Below are positions 19,864-27,097 of a stretch of 38,117 nt of DNA, in pieces; positions within the stretch are counted from its first letter, which is position 1, and the number at the start of each line of letters is the position of its first letter. The notes beneath the pieces were generated by a model, which saw only the letters and a list, made by a program, of their open reading frames with translations, searched no databases and had not been told where the DNA came from. Source of the stretch: Caldilineaceae bacterium (GTDB lineage: Bacteria > Chloroflexota > Anaerolineae > Caldilineales > Caldilineaceae). The stretch lies in assembly GCA_019637645.1 (NCBI GenBank), contig JAHBVH010000080.1:1-38117 (forward strand). Reading direction: 5' to 3'. The translations under genes and the position numbers were made by a program.

Positions 19864-19915
19864 ATTGTGGTCTATATACTTGCTTTCCCCGGCGCAATCT
19901 GCTACGCTTGCAACT

Positions 19916-22321
19916 ATGGAGACTTTACGGGGTGTCGTGGAACGCATCACCTATCACAACGAAGAGACGGGCTATACAGTTGCCAAATTGACAGCTGAAT
20001 TGCGTGGGCAAGCCGTCCAGGAGCAGCGCAGCTTTGGCCAGAGCCGCGAAATTGCTGTGGTTGGCACCATGATTGGGGTCAATGTTGGTGAGTCGGTTGA
20101 GTTGCAGGGCCGCTGGACGATTCATGCTGAATATGGACGGCAGTTTGTGGTGGAGAGCATGCGCACGGTGTTGCCAGCGACTGTGGCTGGCATTGAAAAA
20201 TATCTCGGCAGTGGTCTGATCCGTGGGGTTGGGCCGGTGACGGCCAAGCGCATTGTGAAGTACTTTGGCGTAGAAACGCTGACAATTATTGAAGAGCAAC
20301 CTGAGCGCTTACATGAAGTGCCCAGCGTAGGGCAGAAGCGCACACAGATGATCATGGCTGCTTGGCAAGAGCAGAAAGCCATCAAAGAAGTGATGCTCTT
20401 CTTGCAAAGCCATGGGGTCAGTACAAGTCTTGCGACCAAGATCTACAAGTCTTATGGAGACGAGGCCATTGGTATTGTCCGCCAGGATCCCTACCGGCTG
20501 GCCCGCGATATCTTTGGCATTGGCTTTCTCACCGCCGATAAGATTGCCCAGTCGTTGGGCCTAGCGCCCGATTCGCCCCAGCGGATTGCCGCGGGCGTGG
20601 CCTATGCGCTGAATCAAGCAACCGAAGAAGGCCATGTTTTTCTGCCCACGTCGGCATTGGTCGATACCGCCAGTGAACTCTTAAGCGTCAGCCGGGACGA
20701 GGTGGGGATTGGCATTGTCCGGCTTTGGCATGAAGATCAGGTGAAGGTGGCGGCCCAACCTGGCGCGGCGGAGCTGCCCCGCACCCCAGCACCGGTGACC
20801 ACCGATGCAATCCCCCAATTGATTGCTGAACGAGGCCATCTCTATGCCGCGGCGACTACCACACAAGCTCAGCAGGTATTGGCCGATGAACACGCCGTCT
20901 ACCTGACCCCCCTCTATTACAGCGAACAAGGGGTAGCCAATCAATTACAGCGCTTAATGCAAAGCCATGAAAGCGCCTTCGCACCCTTTCAACAGCAACG
21001 ACAGGATTGGGACAAGCGCTTTGCCGCGGCCGAGTTGACGACTGGGTTGCGCCTTGCCCCGCAACAGCGGAGCGCCGTACAGGCCACCCTGACCCATCCT
21101 TTGACGGTGCTGACCGGGGGGCCAGGTACAGGGAAGACCACTTCCATCCGCACGCTTTTGCAAATTTGTGAGCACGAGCGCTATCGTATTGTCTTGGCGG
21201 CGCCAACCGGGCGCGCCGCTAAACGTTTGGCCGAGACAACCGGGCGTGAGGCTAAGACCTTGCACCGGCTACTTGAATTTAAGCCCGCCGAAGGCATGAC
21301 CTTTCAGCGTAATGCCGAAAATCCGCTGGAAGGCGATCTGCTGATTGTCGACGAAGCCTCTATGCTCGATTTAGTGCTGACCAATCATCTTCTCAAGGCG
21401 ATTCCGCCCGGTATGCATCTGCTCCTGGTGGGCGATGTCGATCAGTTGCCCAGCGTTGGGGCTGGCAATGTGCTCAAAGATGTGATTGCCGCCATTGAAG
21501 CGCGTACGGCAGCCGCCTCTTCCGCAGCGTTGTCTACGTTGGCTCGCCAAGCCGTTGTCATCCGTTTGCAGACAATTTTCCGCCAGGCCGCGGGCAGTTT
21601 TATTATCACAAATGCCCATCGCATTAATGAAGGCGAAATGCCGACGATTGATAACGAGCAGGCGACCGATTTCTTTCTGTTTCGGACGGAAGAACCAGAG
21701 CGGGCCGCCCAGCTTTGTGTTGAATTAGTCCAAAGCCGCATTCCCAAGCGCTTCGCCATTCCTACCCAAGATATTCAAGTCCTCAGTCCTATGCACCGCG
21801 GCATTATTGGCGTTGGCGCATTGAATGAAGCTTTGCAGAGTGGTCTTAATCCGGCCGCGGCCCAAAAGGCAGAGAAGCGTGTTGGGAACCGAGTCTATCG
21901 CATGGGCGACCGCGTGATGCAGATTCGTAACAATTACGACAAAGATGTCTATAATGGTGATATGGGCATGATCCAAGCGCTCGATCTAGAGATGCAGAAG
22001 GTCACCGTCAACATCGATGGCCGGTTGGTTATCTATGATTTTTTGGAATTAGATGAATTGGTGCATGCTTTTGCGATTAGTGTGCATAAAAGCCAAGGGT
22101 CCGAATTTCCGGCGGTTGTCATCCCGGTGTTGACGAGCCACTATATGATGCTCCAGCGTAACTTGCTTTATACTGCAGTGACGCGGGCCAAGCGCTTGGT
22201 GGTCCTGGTTGGGCAGCCCAAGGCGATTGCCCTGGCCGTACGCAATGACAAAGTGACTCAAAGATTTACTGGCCTACGTGAGCGTTTGACGGCACCGTTA
22301 GAATCGCACATAATAGAATAA
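19916..22321 (+). CDS. recD2: ATP-dependent DNA helicase RecD2
   Basis: A superfamily 1B 5'-3' helicase of the RecD2 (RecD-like, RecBC-independent) type. The N-terminus METLRGVVERITYHNEETGYTVAKL is the diagnostic OB-like region. A middle section carries paired helix-hairpin-helix elements (GVGPVTAKRIVKYFG and VPSVGQKR). Walker A GGPGTGKTT is near residue 400, DEASM is motif II, and VHKSQGSEF lies near the C-terminus. The frame is open from 19865, but ATG 19916 matches the family start. A TATACT -10-like box at 19875-19880 would begin transcription near 19887, after the upstream ATG. No clear ribosome site is seen. Expected role: DNA repair and replication-fork maintenance. Confidence 0.95.
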   Translation: METLRGVVERITYHNEETGYTVAKLTAELRGQAVQEQRSFGQSREIAVVGTMIGVNVGESVELQGRWTIHAEYGRQFVVESMRTVLPATVAGIEKYLGSGLIRGVGPVTAKRIVKYFGVETLTIIEEQPERLHEVPSVGQKRTQMIMAAWQEQKAIKEVMLFLQSHGVSTSLATKIYKSYGDEAIGIVRQDPYRLARDIFGIGFLTADKIAQSLGLAPDSPQRIAAGVAYALNQATEEGHVFLPTSALVDTASELLSVSRDEVGIGIVRLWHEDQVKVAAQPGAAELPRTPAPVTTDAIPQLIAERGHLYAAATTTQAQQVLADEHAVYLTPLYYSEQGVANQLQRLMQSHESAFAPFQQQRQDWDKRFAAAELTTGLRLAPQQRSAVQATLTHPLTVLTGGPGTGKTTSIRTLLQICEHERYRIVLAAPTGRAAKRLAETTGREAKTLHRLLEFKPAEGMTFQRNAENPLEGDLLIVDEASMLDLVLTNHLLKAIPPGMHLLLVGDVDQLPSVGAGNVLKDVIAAIEARTAAASSAALSTLARQAVVIRLQTIFRQAAGSFIITNAHRINEGEMPTIDNEQATDFFLFRTEEPERAAQLCVELVQSRIPKRFAIPTQDIQVLSPMHRGIIGVGALNEALQSGLNPAAAQKAEKRVGNRVYRMGDRVMQIRNNYDKDVYNGDMGMIQALDLEMQKVTVNIDGRLVIYDFLELDELVHAFAISVHKSQGSEFPAVVIPVLTSHYMMLQRNLLYTAVTRAKRLVVLVGQPKAIALAVRNDKVTQRFTGLRERLTAPLESHIIE

Positions 22322-22348
22322 GTAAGAATTTTCACAAACAGAGGTGTG

Positions 22349-22405
22349 AGGCGTTGATAAGCCAGACCGGTCAGGCTTGGCAATATCTACAACGGCGTAA
22401 CGCCT
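22349..22405. other. Nested inverted repeats between recD2 and the isomerase-like gene
   Basis: AGGCGTT (22349-22355) pairs with AACGCCT (22399-22405). Inside lies an interrupted palindrome, AAGCC/GGCTT around GACCGGTC (22359-22378). It could be the recD2 terminator or a leader hairpin for the next gene. No T-run follows. Confidence 0.4.
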
Positions 22406-22426
22406 AATTCAGAAAGGATCGCTCCT

Positions 22427-23185
22427 ATGCTTCCCATTGCGGTACAACTCTATACTTTGCGCAATCTGCAAATGCCTTTTGATGAAGTCCTTGCCGAAGT
22501 CGCGGCCATTGGTTACACCGGTGTGGAGCTAATCGGTACCCACAATCTATCCGCCCCGGAGATGAAGGCGCTACTGGCCAAACATGGCTTGCAAGTCGCT
22601 TCCTCCCATGCGCCGATTACAGCCCTCGAAAACGATCTAGATACTGTCCTTGCTTTTCACAAAGCGATTGGCAACACGGTTCTGATCGTGCCTTTCTTGG
22701 CACCAGAAGATCGCGGCACGACGGGCGCGGCTTGGGCACAACTGGGCAAGCGCCTGAGCGCCATTGGCAAACGCTGTAAAGCCGCGGGCATCAAGCTGAT
22801 GTATCACAACCACGCCTTTGAAATGGAAGTGATTGAGGGCAAACTGGCTATTGATTGGCTGTTGGAAGGGGCGGATGCCAGCGACCTTGGCTTTGAAATT
22901 GATCTGGCTTGGGTGCAACGTGGCGGCCAAAATGGCGTAGCATTATTACAGAAATATGCGGGCCGTGTCCAACGGATTCACTGCAAAGATCTAGCCCCCG
23001 AGGGCGAAAATCAAGACCAGATGGGCTTTGCCGACGTCGGGCATGGTGTCTTGGATTGGGCCGCGCTGCTGCCTGCTGCCAAAGCCGCCGGGGCCGAATG
23101 GTACATTGTCGAACACGATCTGCCCAAGGAGCCGCTGGTCAGCATCCGGCGTAGTTTCGAGTTCTTGAAGAGCAAGTTGGGGTAA
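22427..23185 (+). CDS. Sugar phosphate isomerase/epimerase-like TIM-barrel protein
   Basis: 252 residues of the xylose-isomerase-like/AP-endonuclease family 2 fold. Visible pieces are the N-terminal VQLYTLRN strand, GYTGVELIGTHNL, the YHNHAFEME metal-site segment, EIDLAWVQRGG, RIHCKDLA and a late WYIVEHD. The His/Glu/Asp pattern is consistent with a divalent metal centre for isomerisation or epimerisation of a sugar, but the substrate cannot be told. AAAGGA precedes ATG 22427. No sugar transport or kinase gene adjoins it. Confidence 0.88.
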   Translation: MLPIAVQLYTLRNLQMPFDEVLAEVAAIGYTGVELIGTHNLSAPEMKALLAKHGLQVASSHAPITALENDLDTVLAFHKAIGNTVLIVPFLAPEDRGTTGAAWAQLGKRLSAIGKRCKAAGIKLMYHNHAFEMEVIEGKLAIDWLLEGADASDLGFEIDLAWVQRGGQNGVALLQKYAGRVQRIHCKDLAPEGENQDQMGFADVGHGVLDWAALLPAAKAAGAEWYIVEHDLPKEPLVSIRRSFEFLKSKLG

Positions 23186-23191
23186 TCGTGA

Positions 23192-23255
23192 GTCAGTAAG
23201 ACAGTAAGACAGTAAGTCAGTACATTTACTGTCTTCTGCCTTCTGTCTTACTGAC
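23192..23255. repeat. Hairpin built from AGTAAGAC repeats
   Basis: A 13-bp stem (23192-23204 with 23243-23255) and a 9-bp inner stem (23207-23215 with 23226-23234) are formed by iterated GTAAGACAGTAAG-like units. It lies seven bases after the isomerase-like stop and probably ends that transcript. Confidence 0.65.
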
Positions 23256-23287
23256 CCACTGTCTTCTGATAAGGGAGAGGAAAAGCG

Positions 23288-23698
23288 ATGGCCAAGGAAG
23301 CCATGTTTGCAGGGCTTGTCGTCGATGAAGCTGGCAATCCTGCGGAAATTGCCAAAGTTGGCGAGAATGCGTGTTATGTAGTAATGGATGACGACTTTCG
23401 CCGTCATATTGACGCAGAACTGGTGGACCGCCAGGTGTTGCGCTTTATGCGCGAGCAGGTTGATGATCAGCGGGATATCGCCGTCGAGCAGATGCTCAGC
23501 ATGTTGGGTAAAGATGATATTTTCACCAAGGTCGCGGTGGAGTCGTCGATCAATAACATTGAGCAAAACGTCGGTCAGCCGATCCCCGCAGAAGCCCGTC
23601 AATGGATGGGCATGCTGGGCTTTCGTATTATGATCGACTTTCATGGCACGGTGGTGGATGTGCAACTCCCCGCCGGTGGGATCGAAGGGGACGAGTAG
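23288..23698 (+). CDS. Conserved hypothetical protein (136 aa)
   Basis: Acidic, soluble, with no signal peptide or membrane segment and no family recognised. The N-terminus (MFAGLVVDEAGNPAEIAKVGENACYV) has a beta-rich feel. The middle is helical (LRFMREQVDDQRDIAVEQML), and the C-terminus ends in an extended MIDFHGTVVDVQLPAGG. GGGAGAGG is a strong ribosome site ahead of ATG 23288. It stands alone between two hairpin elements. Confidence 0.75.
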   Translation: MAKEAMFAGLVVDEAGNPAEIAKVGENACYVVMDDDFRRHIDAELVDRQVLRFMREQVDDQRDIAVEQMLSMLGKDDIFTKVAVESSINNIEQNVGQPIPAEARQWMGMLGFRIMIDFHGTVVDVQLPAGGIEGDE

Positions 23699-23721
23699 AT
23701 TCGCCTTAAGCCTTGAGAACT

Positions 23722-23791
23722 TATCCTGAAATTGGTTGTGGTTCCTGTCAAGCCTGCTGCAGTGCGAGGCGGTCACAGAAATTTCAGGATA
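23722..23791. repeat. MITE-like element with 12-bp terminal inverted repeats
   Basis: TATCCTGAAATT (23722-23733) and AATTTCAGGATA (23780-23791) are perfect inverted ends of a 70-base element. Its interior AGTGCGAGGCGGTCACAGA is nearly identical to the centre of the inverted repeat at 5385-5433, although the arms differ completely. Confidence 0.55.
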
Positions 23792-23853
23792 GATACCAAG
23801 TAGACAATAACGATTACTGTGTCGGTTGAATGCCCACGTCCATAAGCTGCCGG

Positions 23854-23882
23854 TTGACAGAGCGAGCGAATGTTGATAGTGT
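23854..23882 (+). promoter_or_regulatory. Probable vapB promoter
   Basis: A perfect TTGACA (23854-23859) is followed 17 bases later by a weak TAGTGT (23877-23882), or 15 bases later by GATAGT (23875-23880). The -10 region overlaps the left half of the operator-like inverted repeat. Confidence 0.5.
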
Positions 23883-23907
23883 GTATCAAGAAGGAAAAGT
23901 ATACACA
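23880..23907 (+). promoter_or_regulatory. Operator-like inverted repeat upstream of vapB
   Basis: TGTGTAT (23880-23886) and ATACACA (23901-23907) are perfect 7-base half-sites separated by 14 bases, just before vapB. VapB-type antitoxins typically bind such palindromes to repress their own operon. Confidence 0.5.
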
Positions 23908-23927
23908 TTGTTTTCAGAAAGGCTGTC

Positions 23928-24227
23928 ATGCGTACCAATATTGTGATTGACGATACGCTCCTTGCTGAAGCGCTCGCGTGTACCGGCCTGTCAACCAAAA
24001 AGGCAGTGGTTGAAGAAGCCCTGCGCACGCTGATCCGTCTAAAATCGCAGGCGCAAGTACGCTCTTTGCGCGGTCGTCTGAGCTGGGAGGGCGATTTGTC
24101 GGCTATGCGCGAAAGCCGTAGCGCTTACGCCACCAGCCACGAAGCGAAGCCTGAGAAGCCTACACGTATCATAGGGGCGGGTGGCGATGTGGATCGTCGA
24201 TTCTTCGGTCTGGATCGATTATTTTAA
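23928..24227 (+). CDS. vapB: VapB family antitoxin
   Basis: A ribbon-helix-helix-type antitoxin, DNA-binding and toxin-neutralising. MRTNIVIDDTLLAEALACTG and STKKAVVEEALRTLIRLK match the common VapB N-terminus, and LRGRLSWEGDLSAMRESR the usual C-terminal toxin-binding stretch. Family members normally stop about there. This one continues about 35 residues and overlaps the vapC start by 41 bases, as if the original stop was lost. AAAGG precedes ATG 23928. The partner toxin is broken, so the antitoxin is probably an orphan. Confidence 0.88.
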   Translation: MRTNIVIDDTLLAEALACTGLSTKKAVVEEALRTLIRLKSQAQVRSLRGRLSWEGDLSAMRESRSAYATSHEAKPEKPTRIIGAGGDVDRRFFGLDRLF

Positions 24228-24482
24228 TGGTAAACTGATACCCCGCACTGACGCCTTAGACCAAGCCCTGGGCCAGCGCGACTTGAAATGGTCGGTCTAG
24301 AGCTTACCCTGCGCAGTGCGGCCAACTATCGTCGCCTCCGCAAACAGGGGTTGACTGTCCGGAAGACGATAGATTGTTTGATTGCTACCTTTGTGATCGA
24401 GCATGGCTTTCTGCTACTCCATGATGACCACGATTTTGAACCCTTTGAGCGCTATCTTGGCCTCCAATGTGTAAAGGTATAA
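24187..24482 (+). pseudogene. vapC: VapC toxin (PIN domain), internally deleted and frameshifted
   Basis: A PIN-domain ribonuclease toxin remnant in two frames. Codons from 24187 read MWIVDSSVWIDYFNGKLIP, the normal PIN start with its first Asp, and stop at 24300. From 24288 another frame reads VGLELTLRSAANYRRL and RKTIDCLIATFVIEHGFLLL, ending DHDFEPFERYLGL, the normal C-terminus. Compared with typical VapC (~130 residues), roughly 35-40 residues between 'LGQ' and 'VGLEL' are missing. These include the region with the conserved LxEVLQG glutamate. A functional nuclease is unlikely. Confidence 0.82.
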
Positions 24483-24483
24483 C

Positions 24484-25251
24484 ATGATGGCTGCCCACGT
24501 TGCTCATCCGCCCGTGAGCTTAGAAATTTGTGTCGATTCTGTTGAGGGTGCGCTAGCGGCCCAAGCCGGTGGCGCGCACCGGGTGGAGCTATGTGATAAT
24601 CTGCTGGAAGGGGGCACGACGCCCAGCGCTGGTATGATCGCGCTGACCCGCCAACAGATCACCATCGGCCTCCAGGTGATTATTCGGCCCCGTGGCGGTG
24701 ATTTCTGCTATTCCGACCTGGAATTTGCCGTGATGAAAGCTGATGTGCTGCAAGCGAAACAACTGGGCGCGGATGGGGTGGTCATTGGGCTGCTCAATCC
24801 CGACGGCACCATCGATCAAGAACGGACCGCTGAATTGATCGCGCTGGCGCGCCCCCTGAGCGTCACCTTCCATCGCGCCTTTGATATGGTGGCTGATCCC
24901 TTGCAGGCGCTAGAAGATCTCGTCGGCCTGGGGGTTGAGCGGGTACTGACTTCGGGGTTGGAAAGTTCGGCCCTGGAGGGCGTTGACCTGATCAACGCGC
25001 TAGTCCAACGCGCTGGCGACCGGATCATTGTCATGGCGGGTGGTGGCGTGCATGAACGAAATCTTGCCAAGATTATCAACCACGGTGGTGTACGCGAGAT
25101 CCACCTGAGCGCCCGCGGCACGGTCGAGAGCGCCATGCACTATCGCAATCGCCACGTCTTTATGGGCGGTGCGCTGCGTCCGCCCGAATTTAGCCGCCAG
25201 ACCACCGACCGGACACGCGTCCAAGCGATTGTTGATCGCATCAATTCCTAA
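24484..25251 (+). CDS. cutC: CutC family protein
   Basis: 255-residue TIM-barrel protein of the CutC family, historically linked to copper homeostasis although that role is disputed. Motifs: [25 protein letters not shown] at the N-terminus, then EGGTTPSAGMI, VIIRPRGGDFCYS, VTFHRAFDM, VLTSGLESSALEG, IVMAGGGV and EIHLSARG. Two ATGs in tandem (24484, 24487) follow AAAGG. It begins two bases after the decayed vapC ends. It probably now depends on that operon's promoter or an unseen one. Confidence 0.93.
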   Translation: MMAAHVAHPPVSLEICVDSVEGALAAQAGGAHRVELCDNLLEGGTTPSAGMIALTRQQITIGLQVIIRPRGGDFCYSDLEFAVMKADVLQAKQLGADGVVIGLLNPDGTIDQERTAELIALARPLSVTFHRAFDMVADPLQALEDLVGLGVERVLTSGLESSALEGVDLINALVQRAGDRIIVMAGGGVHERNLAKIINHGGVREIHLSARGTVESAMHYRNRHVFMGGALRPPEFSRQTTDRTRVQAIVDRINS

Positions 25252-25291
25252 AATTCCTATCCACTTTTTAGCTAGCAATGGACTCTGTACG

Positions 25292-26047
25292 ATGACTCAA
25301 CTACTCGATCATCCCCTGGGCAACTATCGTTTTTTCACCGGTATCGCTCCCTATTCTGCGGGGGTGGTTGCCATGCCCGGCTATGAAGTTATGCGGGTAA
25401 CGTTGCAACAGCCGATCCCCTATCGCCAGGGTTTTGACCTGATCGAAGGGTACCTGGCGGCGTCGGGGCGACCGCGCCAAGCGCTCTGTGCTATTGAATT
25501 GCGCCTGCCCGCGCCCCGTTCCTTTACCGGTTTTATCGATTTTAACCGCGACTATCGCGCCATCCTCGCGAATTGGGAGATCTTGGTCGGCGACGAAAAT
25601 CCCGTGGCGCGCACCAATATTGCGCCCGCCTTTGCCCCGCCGACCGAACCTTGCCTCTATGCCTTCTCCTACACCACACCTAGCGACACCCCCTTGTCCA
25701 CCTTTATCGTGGCGGGTGCTGGTGATCTGAACGACCAGGCCCAGCTTACGCCTGCCGCGGTGGTGCGCCCGGGGGAAACATCCGCGCATGCCCTGGCCGA
25801 AAAGGCCGCGACCGTGATGGGTGTCATGGAAGAGCGGCTAACCGGACTCCAAATGACCTGGGCCGCGGCGACTGCCGTGACCATTTATACGGTCTACCCT
25901 GTGCGTCCGTTACTGGTGAATCAAATTTTGCGCAAGATTGGCCCCGCCGCCGCCCATGGTGTTCACTGGTTCTACAGCCACCCACCCATTGCGGACCTTG
26001 CCTTTGAGATGGACGTGCGTGGTATTCGGCAGGAAGTACGGCTCTAA
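25292..26047 (+). CDS. RidA/YjgF-like superfamily protein, role unknown
   Basis: 251 residues. The C-terminal half resembles RidA-like proteins (ALAEKAATVMGVMEERLTGL then WAAATAVTIYTVYPV). The N-terminal half (FFTGIAPYSAGVVAMPGYEV) lacks a clear assignment, and the whole is longer than simple RidA (~130). Substrate and activity are not known. The frame is open further upstream, into cutC, but ATG 25292 gives the natural N-terminus, 40 bases after cutC. No strong ribosome site is visible. Probably cotranscribed with cutC. Confidence 0.65.
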   Translation: MTQLLDHPLGNYRFFTGIAPYSAGVVAMPGYEVMRVTLQQPIPYRQGFDLIEGYLAASGRPRQALCAIELRLPAPRSFTGFIDFNRDYRAILANWEILVGDENPVARTNIAPAFAPPTEPCLYAFSYTTPSDTPLSTFIVAGAGDLNDQAQLTPAAVVRPGETSAHALAEKAATVMGVMEERLTGLQMTWAAATAVTIYTVYPVRPLLVNQILRKIGPAAAHGVHWFYSHPPIADLAFEMDVRGIRQEVRL

Positions 26048-26080
26048 CCGCAACGTCTCCCCACCCTCTCGCTACCCGAC

Positions 26081-26100
26081 CGCCGCGTCCAGGCGCGGCG
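26081..26100 (+). terminator. GC-rich hairpin after the RidA-like gene
   Basis: A perfect 7-bp stem CGCCGCG/CGCGGCG with a 6-base loop lies 34 bases after the stop at 26047. It has no T-run, so termination is only plausible. Confidence 0.45.
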
Positions 26101-26150
26101 CTTGGCTGCGGTCCCACTTCAGCAAAATTAACCACTAGTTTGGACTTGGC

Positions 26151-26945
26151 ATGACCATCTTTTCCCTTCCTGATTATTCACCCGCCTTTTGGGTGGTGGC
26201 CGCCCTTGTGATGATCTTAACCGGTATGGGGAAATCGGGCTTTGGCAGCGGTTTGGGGGCTTTGTCAACGCCACTCTTGGCGTTAACCATCCCTGTTACG
26301 GATGCCGCTGCCTTGTTGCTCCCGCTGCTGATCATTATGGATCTCTTTACGGTTCCCTACTATCGGCAACGCTTTAGCGCCCATCACTTGCGGATCTTAC
26401 TCATCGGCGCGCTGGTGGGTATTGCCCTCGGTGCGTACTATTTTGAAGCGCTCAACCATAATGAGCGGGCCATGAAAATGGGCATTGGCGCGCTGGCTGT
26501 CTTGTTCGTGGTGATTCAAGTCGGGCGTTCGCTCATTATGGGTGCTTTGCGTGATCACCGCCCACCGGTCTGGCTTGGCTGGGTATTGGGTGCGGTCGGC
26601 GGCTTTGCTTCGACCGTAGCCCATGCTGGTGGTCCACCCGTCACCATTTATTTGCTGCCCCAAAATTTGCCGCGCGATCGTTTTGTGGGAACGAGTGCCA
26701 TTCTCTTTGCAATGGTGAACTTGGTAAAGTTGATCCCCTATTCTTATCTTGGTCTGCTCCATGTGGGCAACCTCACAACGGTCCTCCTCCTTGCGCCGCT
26801 GGCCTATGTGGGGGTGCGGCTAGGCGTGCTGCTCAACCATCACTTTGCTGATCAATGGTTCACCCGCTTTGTCTACACCTTTTTGTTCATCACCGGCCTC
26901 GAGCTTTTAACTGGCTGGAATCTTGTGAGCATCTTTGTTCGGTAG
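26151..26945 (+). CDS. TauE/SafE (TSUP) family permease
   Basis: 264-residue membrane protein with about eight hydrophobic segments. Two repeat-like GxGKSGFGSGLG and AHAGGPPVTIYLLP signatures mark the TSUP family. These transporters move sulfite, sulfonates, sulfoacetate or related anions across the inner membrane. The substrate cannot be assigned here, as no sulfur genes adjoin. The start at 26151 has only a weak ribosome site. A dispersed repeat copy begins right after the stop. Confidence 0.9.
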   Translation: MTIFSLPDYSPAFWVVAALVMILTGMGKSGFGSGLGALSTPLLALTIPVTDAAALLLPLLIIMDLFTVPYYRQRFSAHHLRILLIGALVGIALGAYYFEALNHNERAMKMGIGALAVLFVVIQVGRSLIMGALRDHRPPVWLGWVLGAVGGFASTVAHAGGPPVTIYLLPQNLPRDRFVGTSAILFAMVNLVKLIPYSYLGLLHVGNLTTVLLLAPLAYVGVRLGVLLNHHFADQWFTRFVYTFLFITGLELLTGWNLVSIFVR

Positions 26946-27013
26946 CCCCAGGCTGAAGCCCTAGGGTTGCCAGGGGAAGCCCCGCTGAAGCGGGCTACCG
27001 CCCCAGTGCGCTT
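26946..27013. repeat. Dispersed palindromic repeat, copy C
   Basis: CCCCAGGCTGAAGCCCTAGGG and AAGCCCCGCTGAAGCGGGCT form the two hairpins of the family, followed by CAGTGCGCTT as in copy B. It starts one base after the permease stop and lies in the leader of the fusion gene. Confidence 0.75.
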
Positions 27014-27097
27014 GAGCGCCGCTTGGTCCTAGCAGTTTCAACCACTGCCGTTTTGCTACCCTGCCTCCCCCATCAACGTCATCAACCAGGAGCTGCT

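Noticed and set aside
23192..23255. Short CRISPR or tandem array from AGTAAGAC units
   Set aside because: The units are only about 8 bases, contiguous, and form one hairpin after a gene end.
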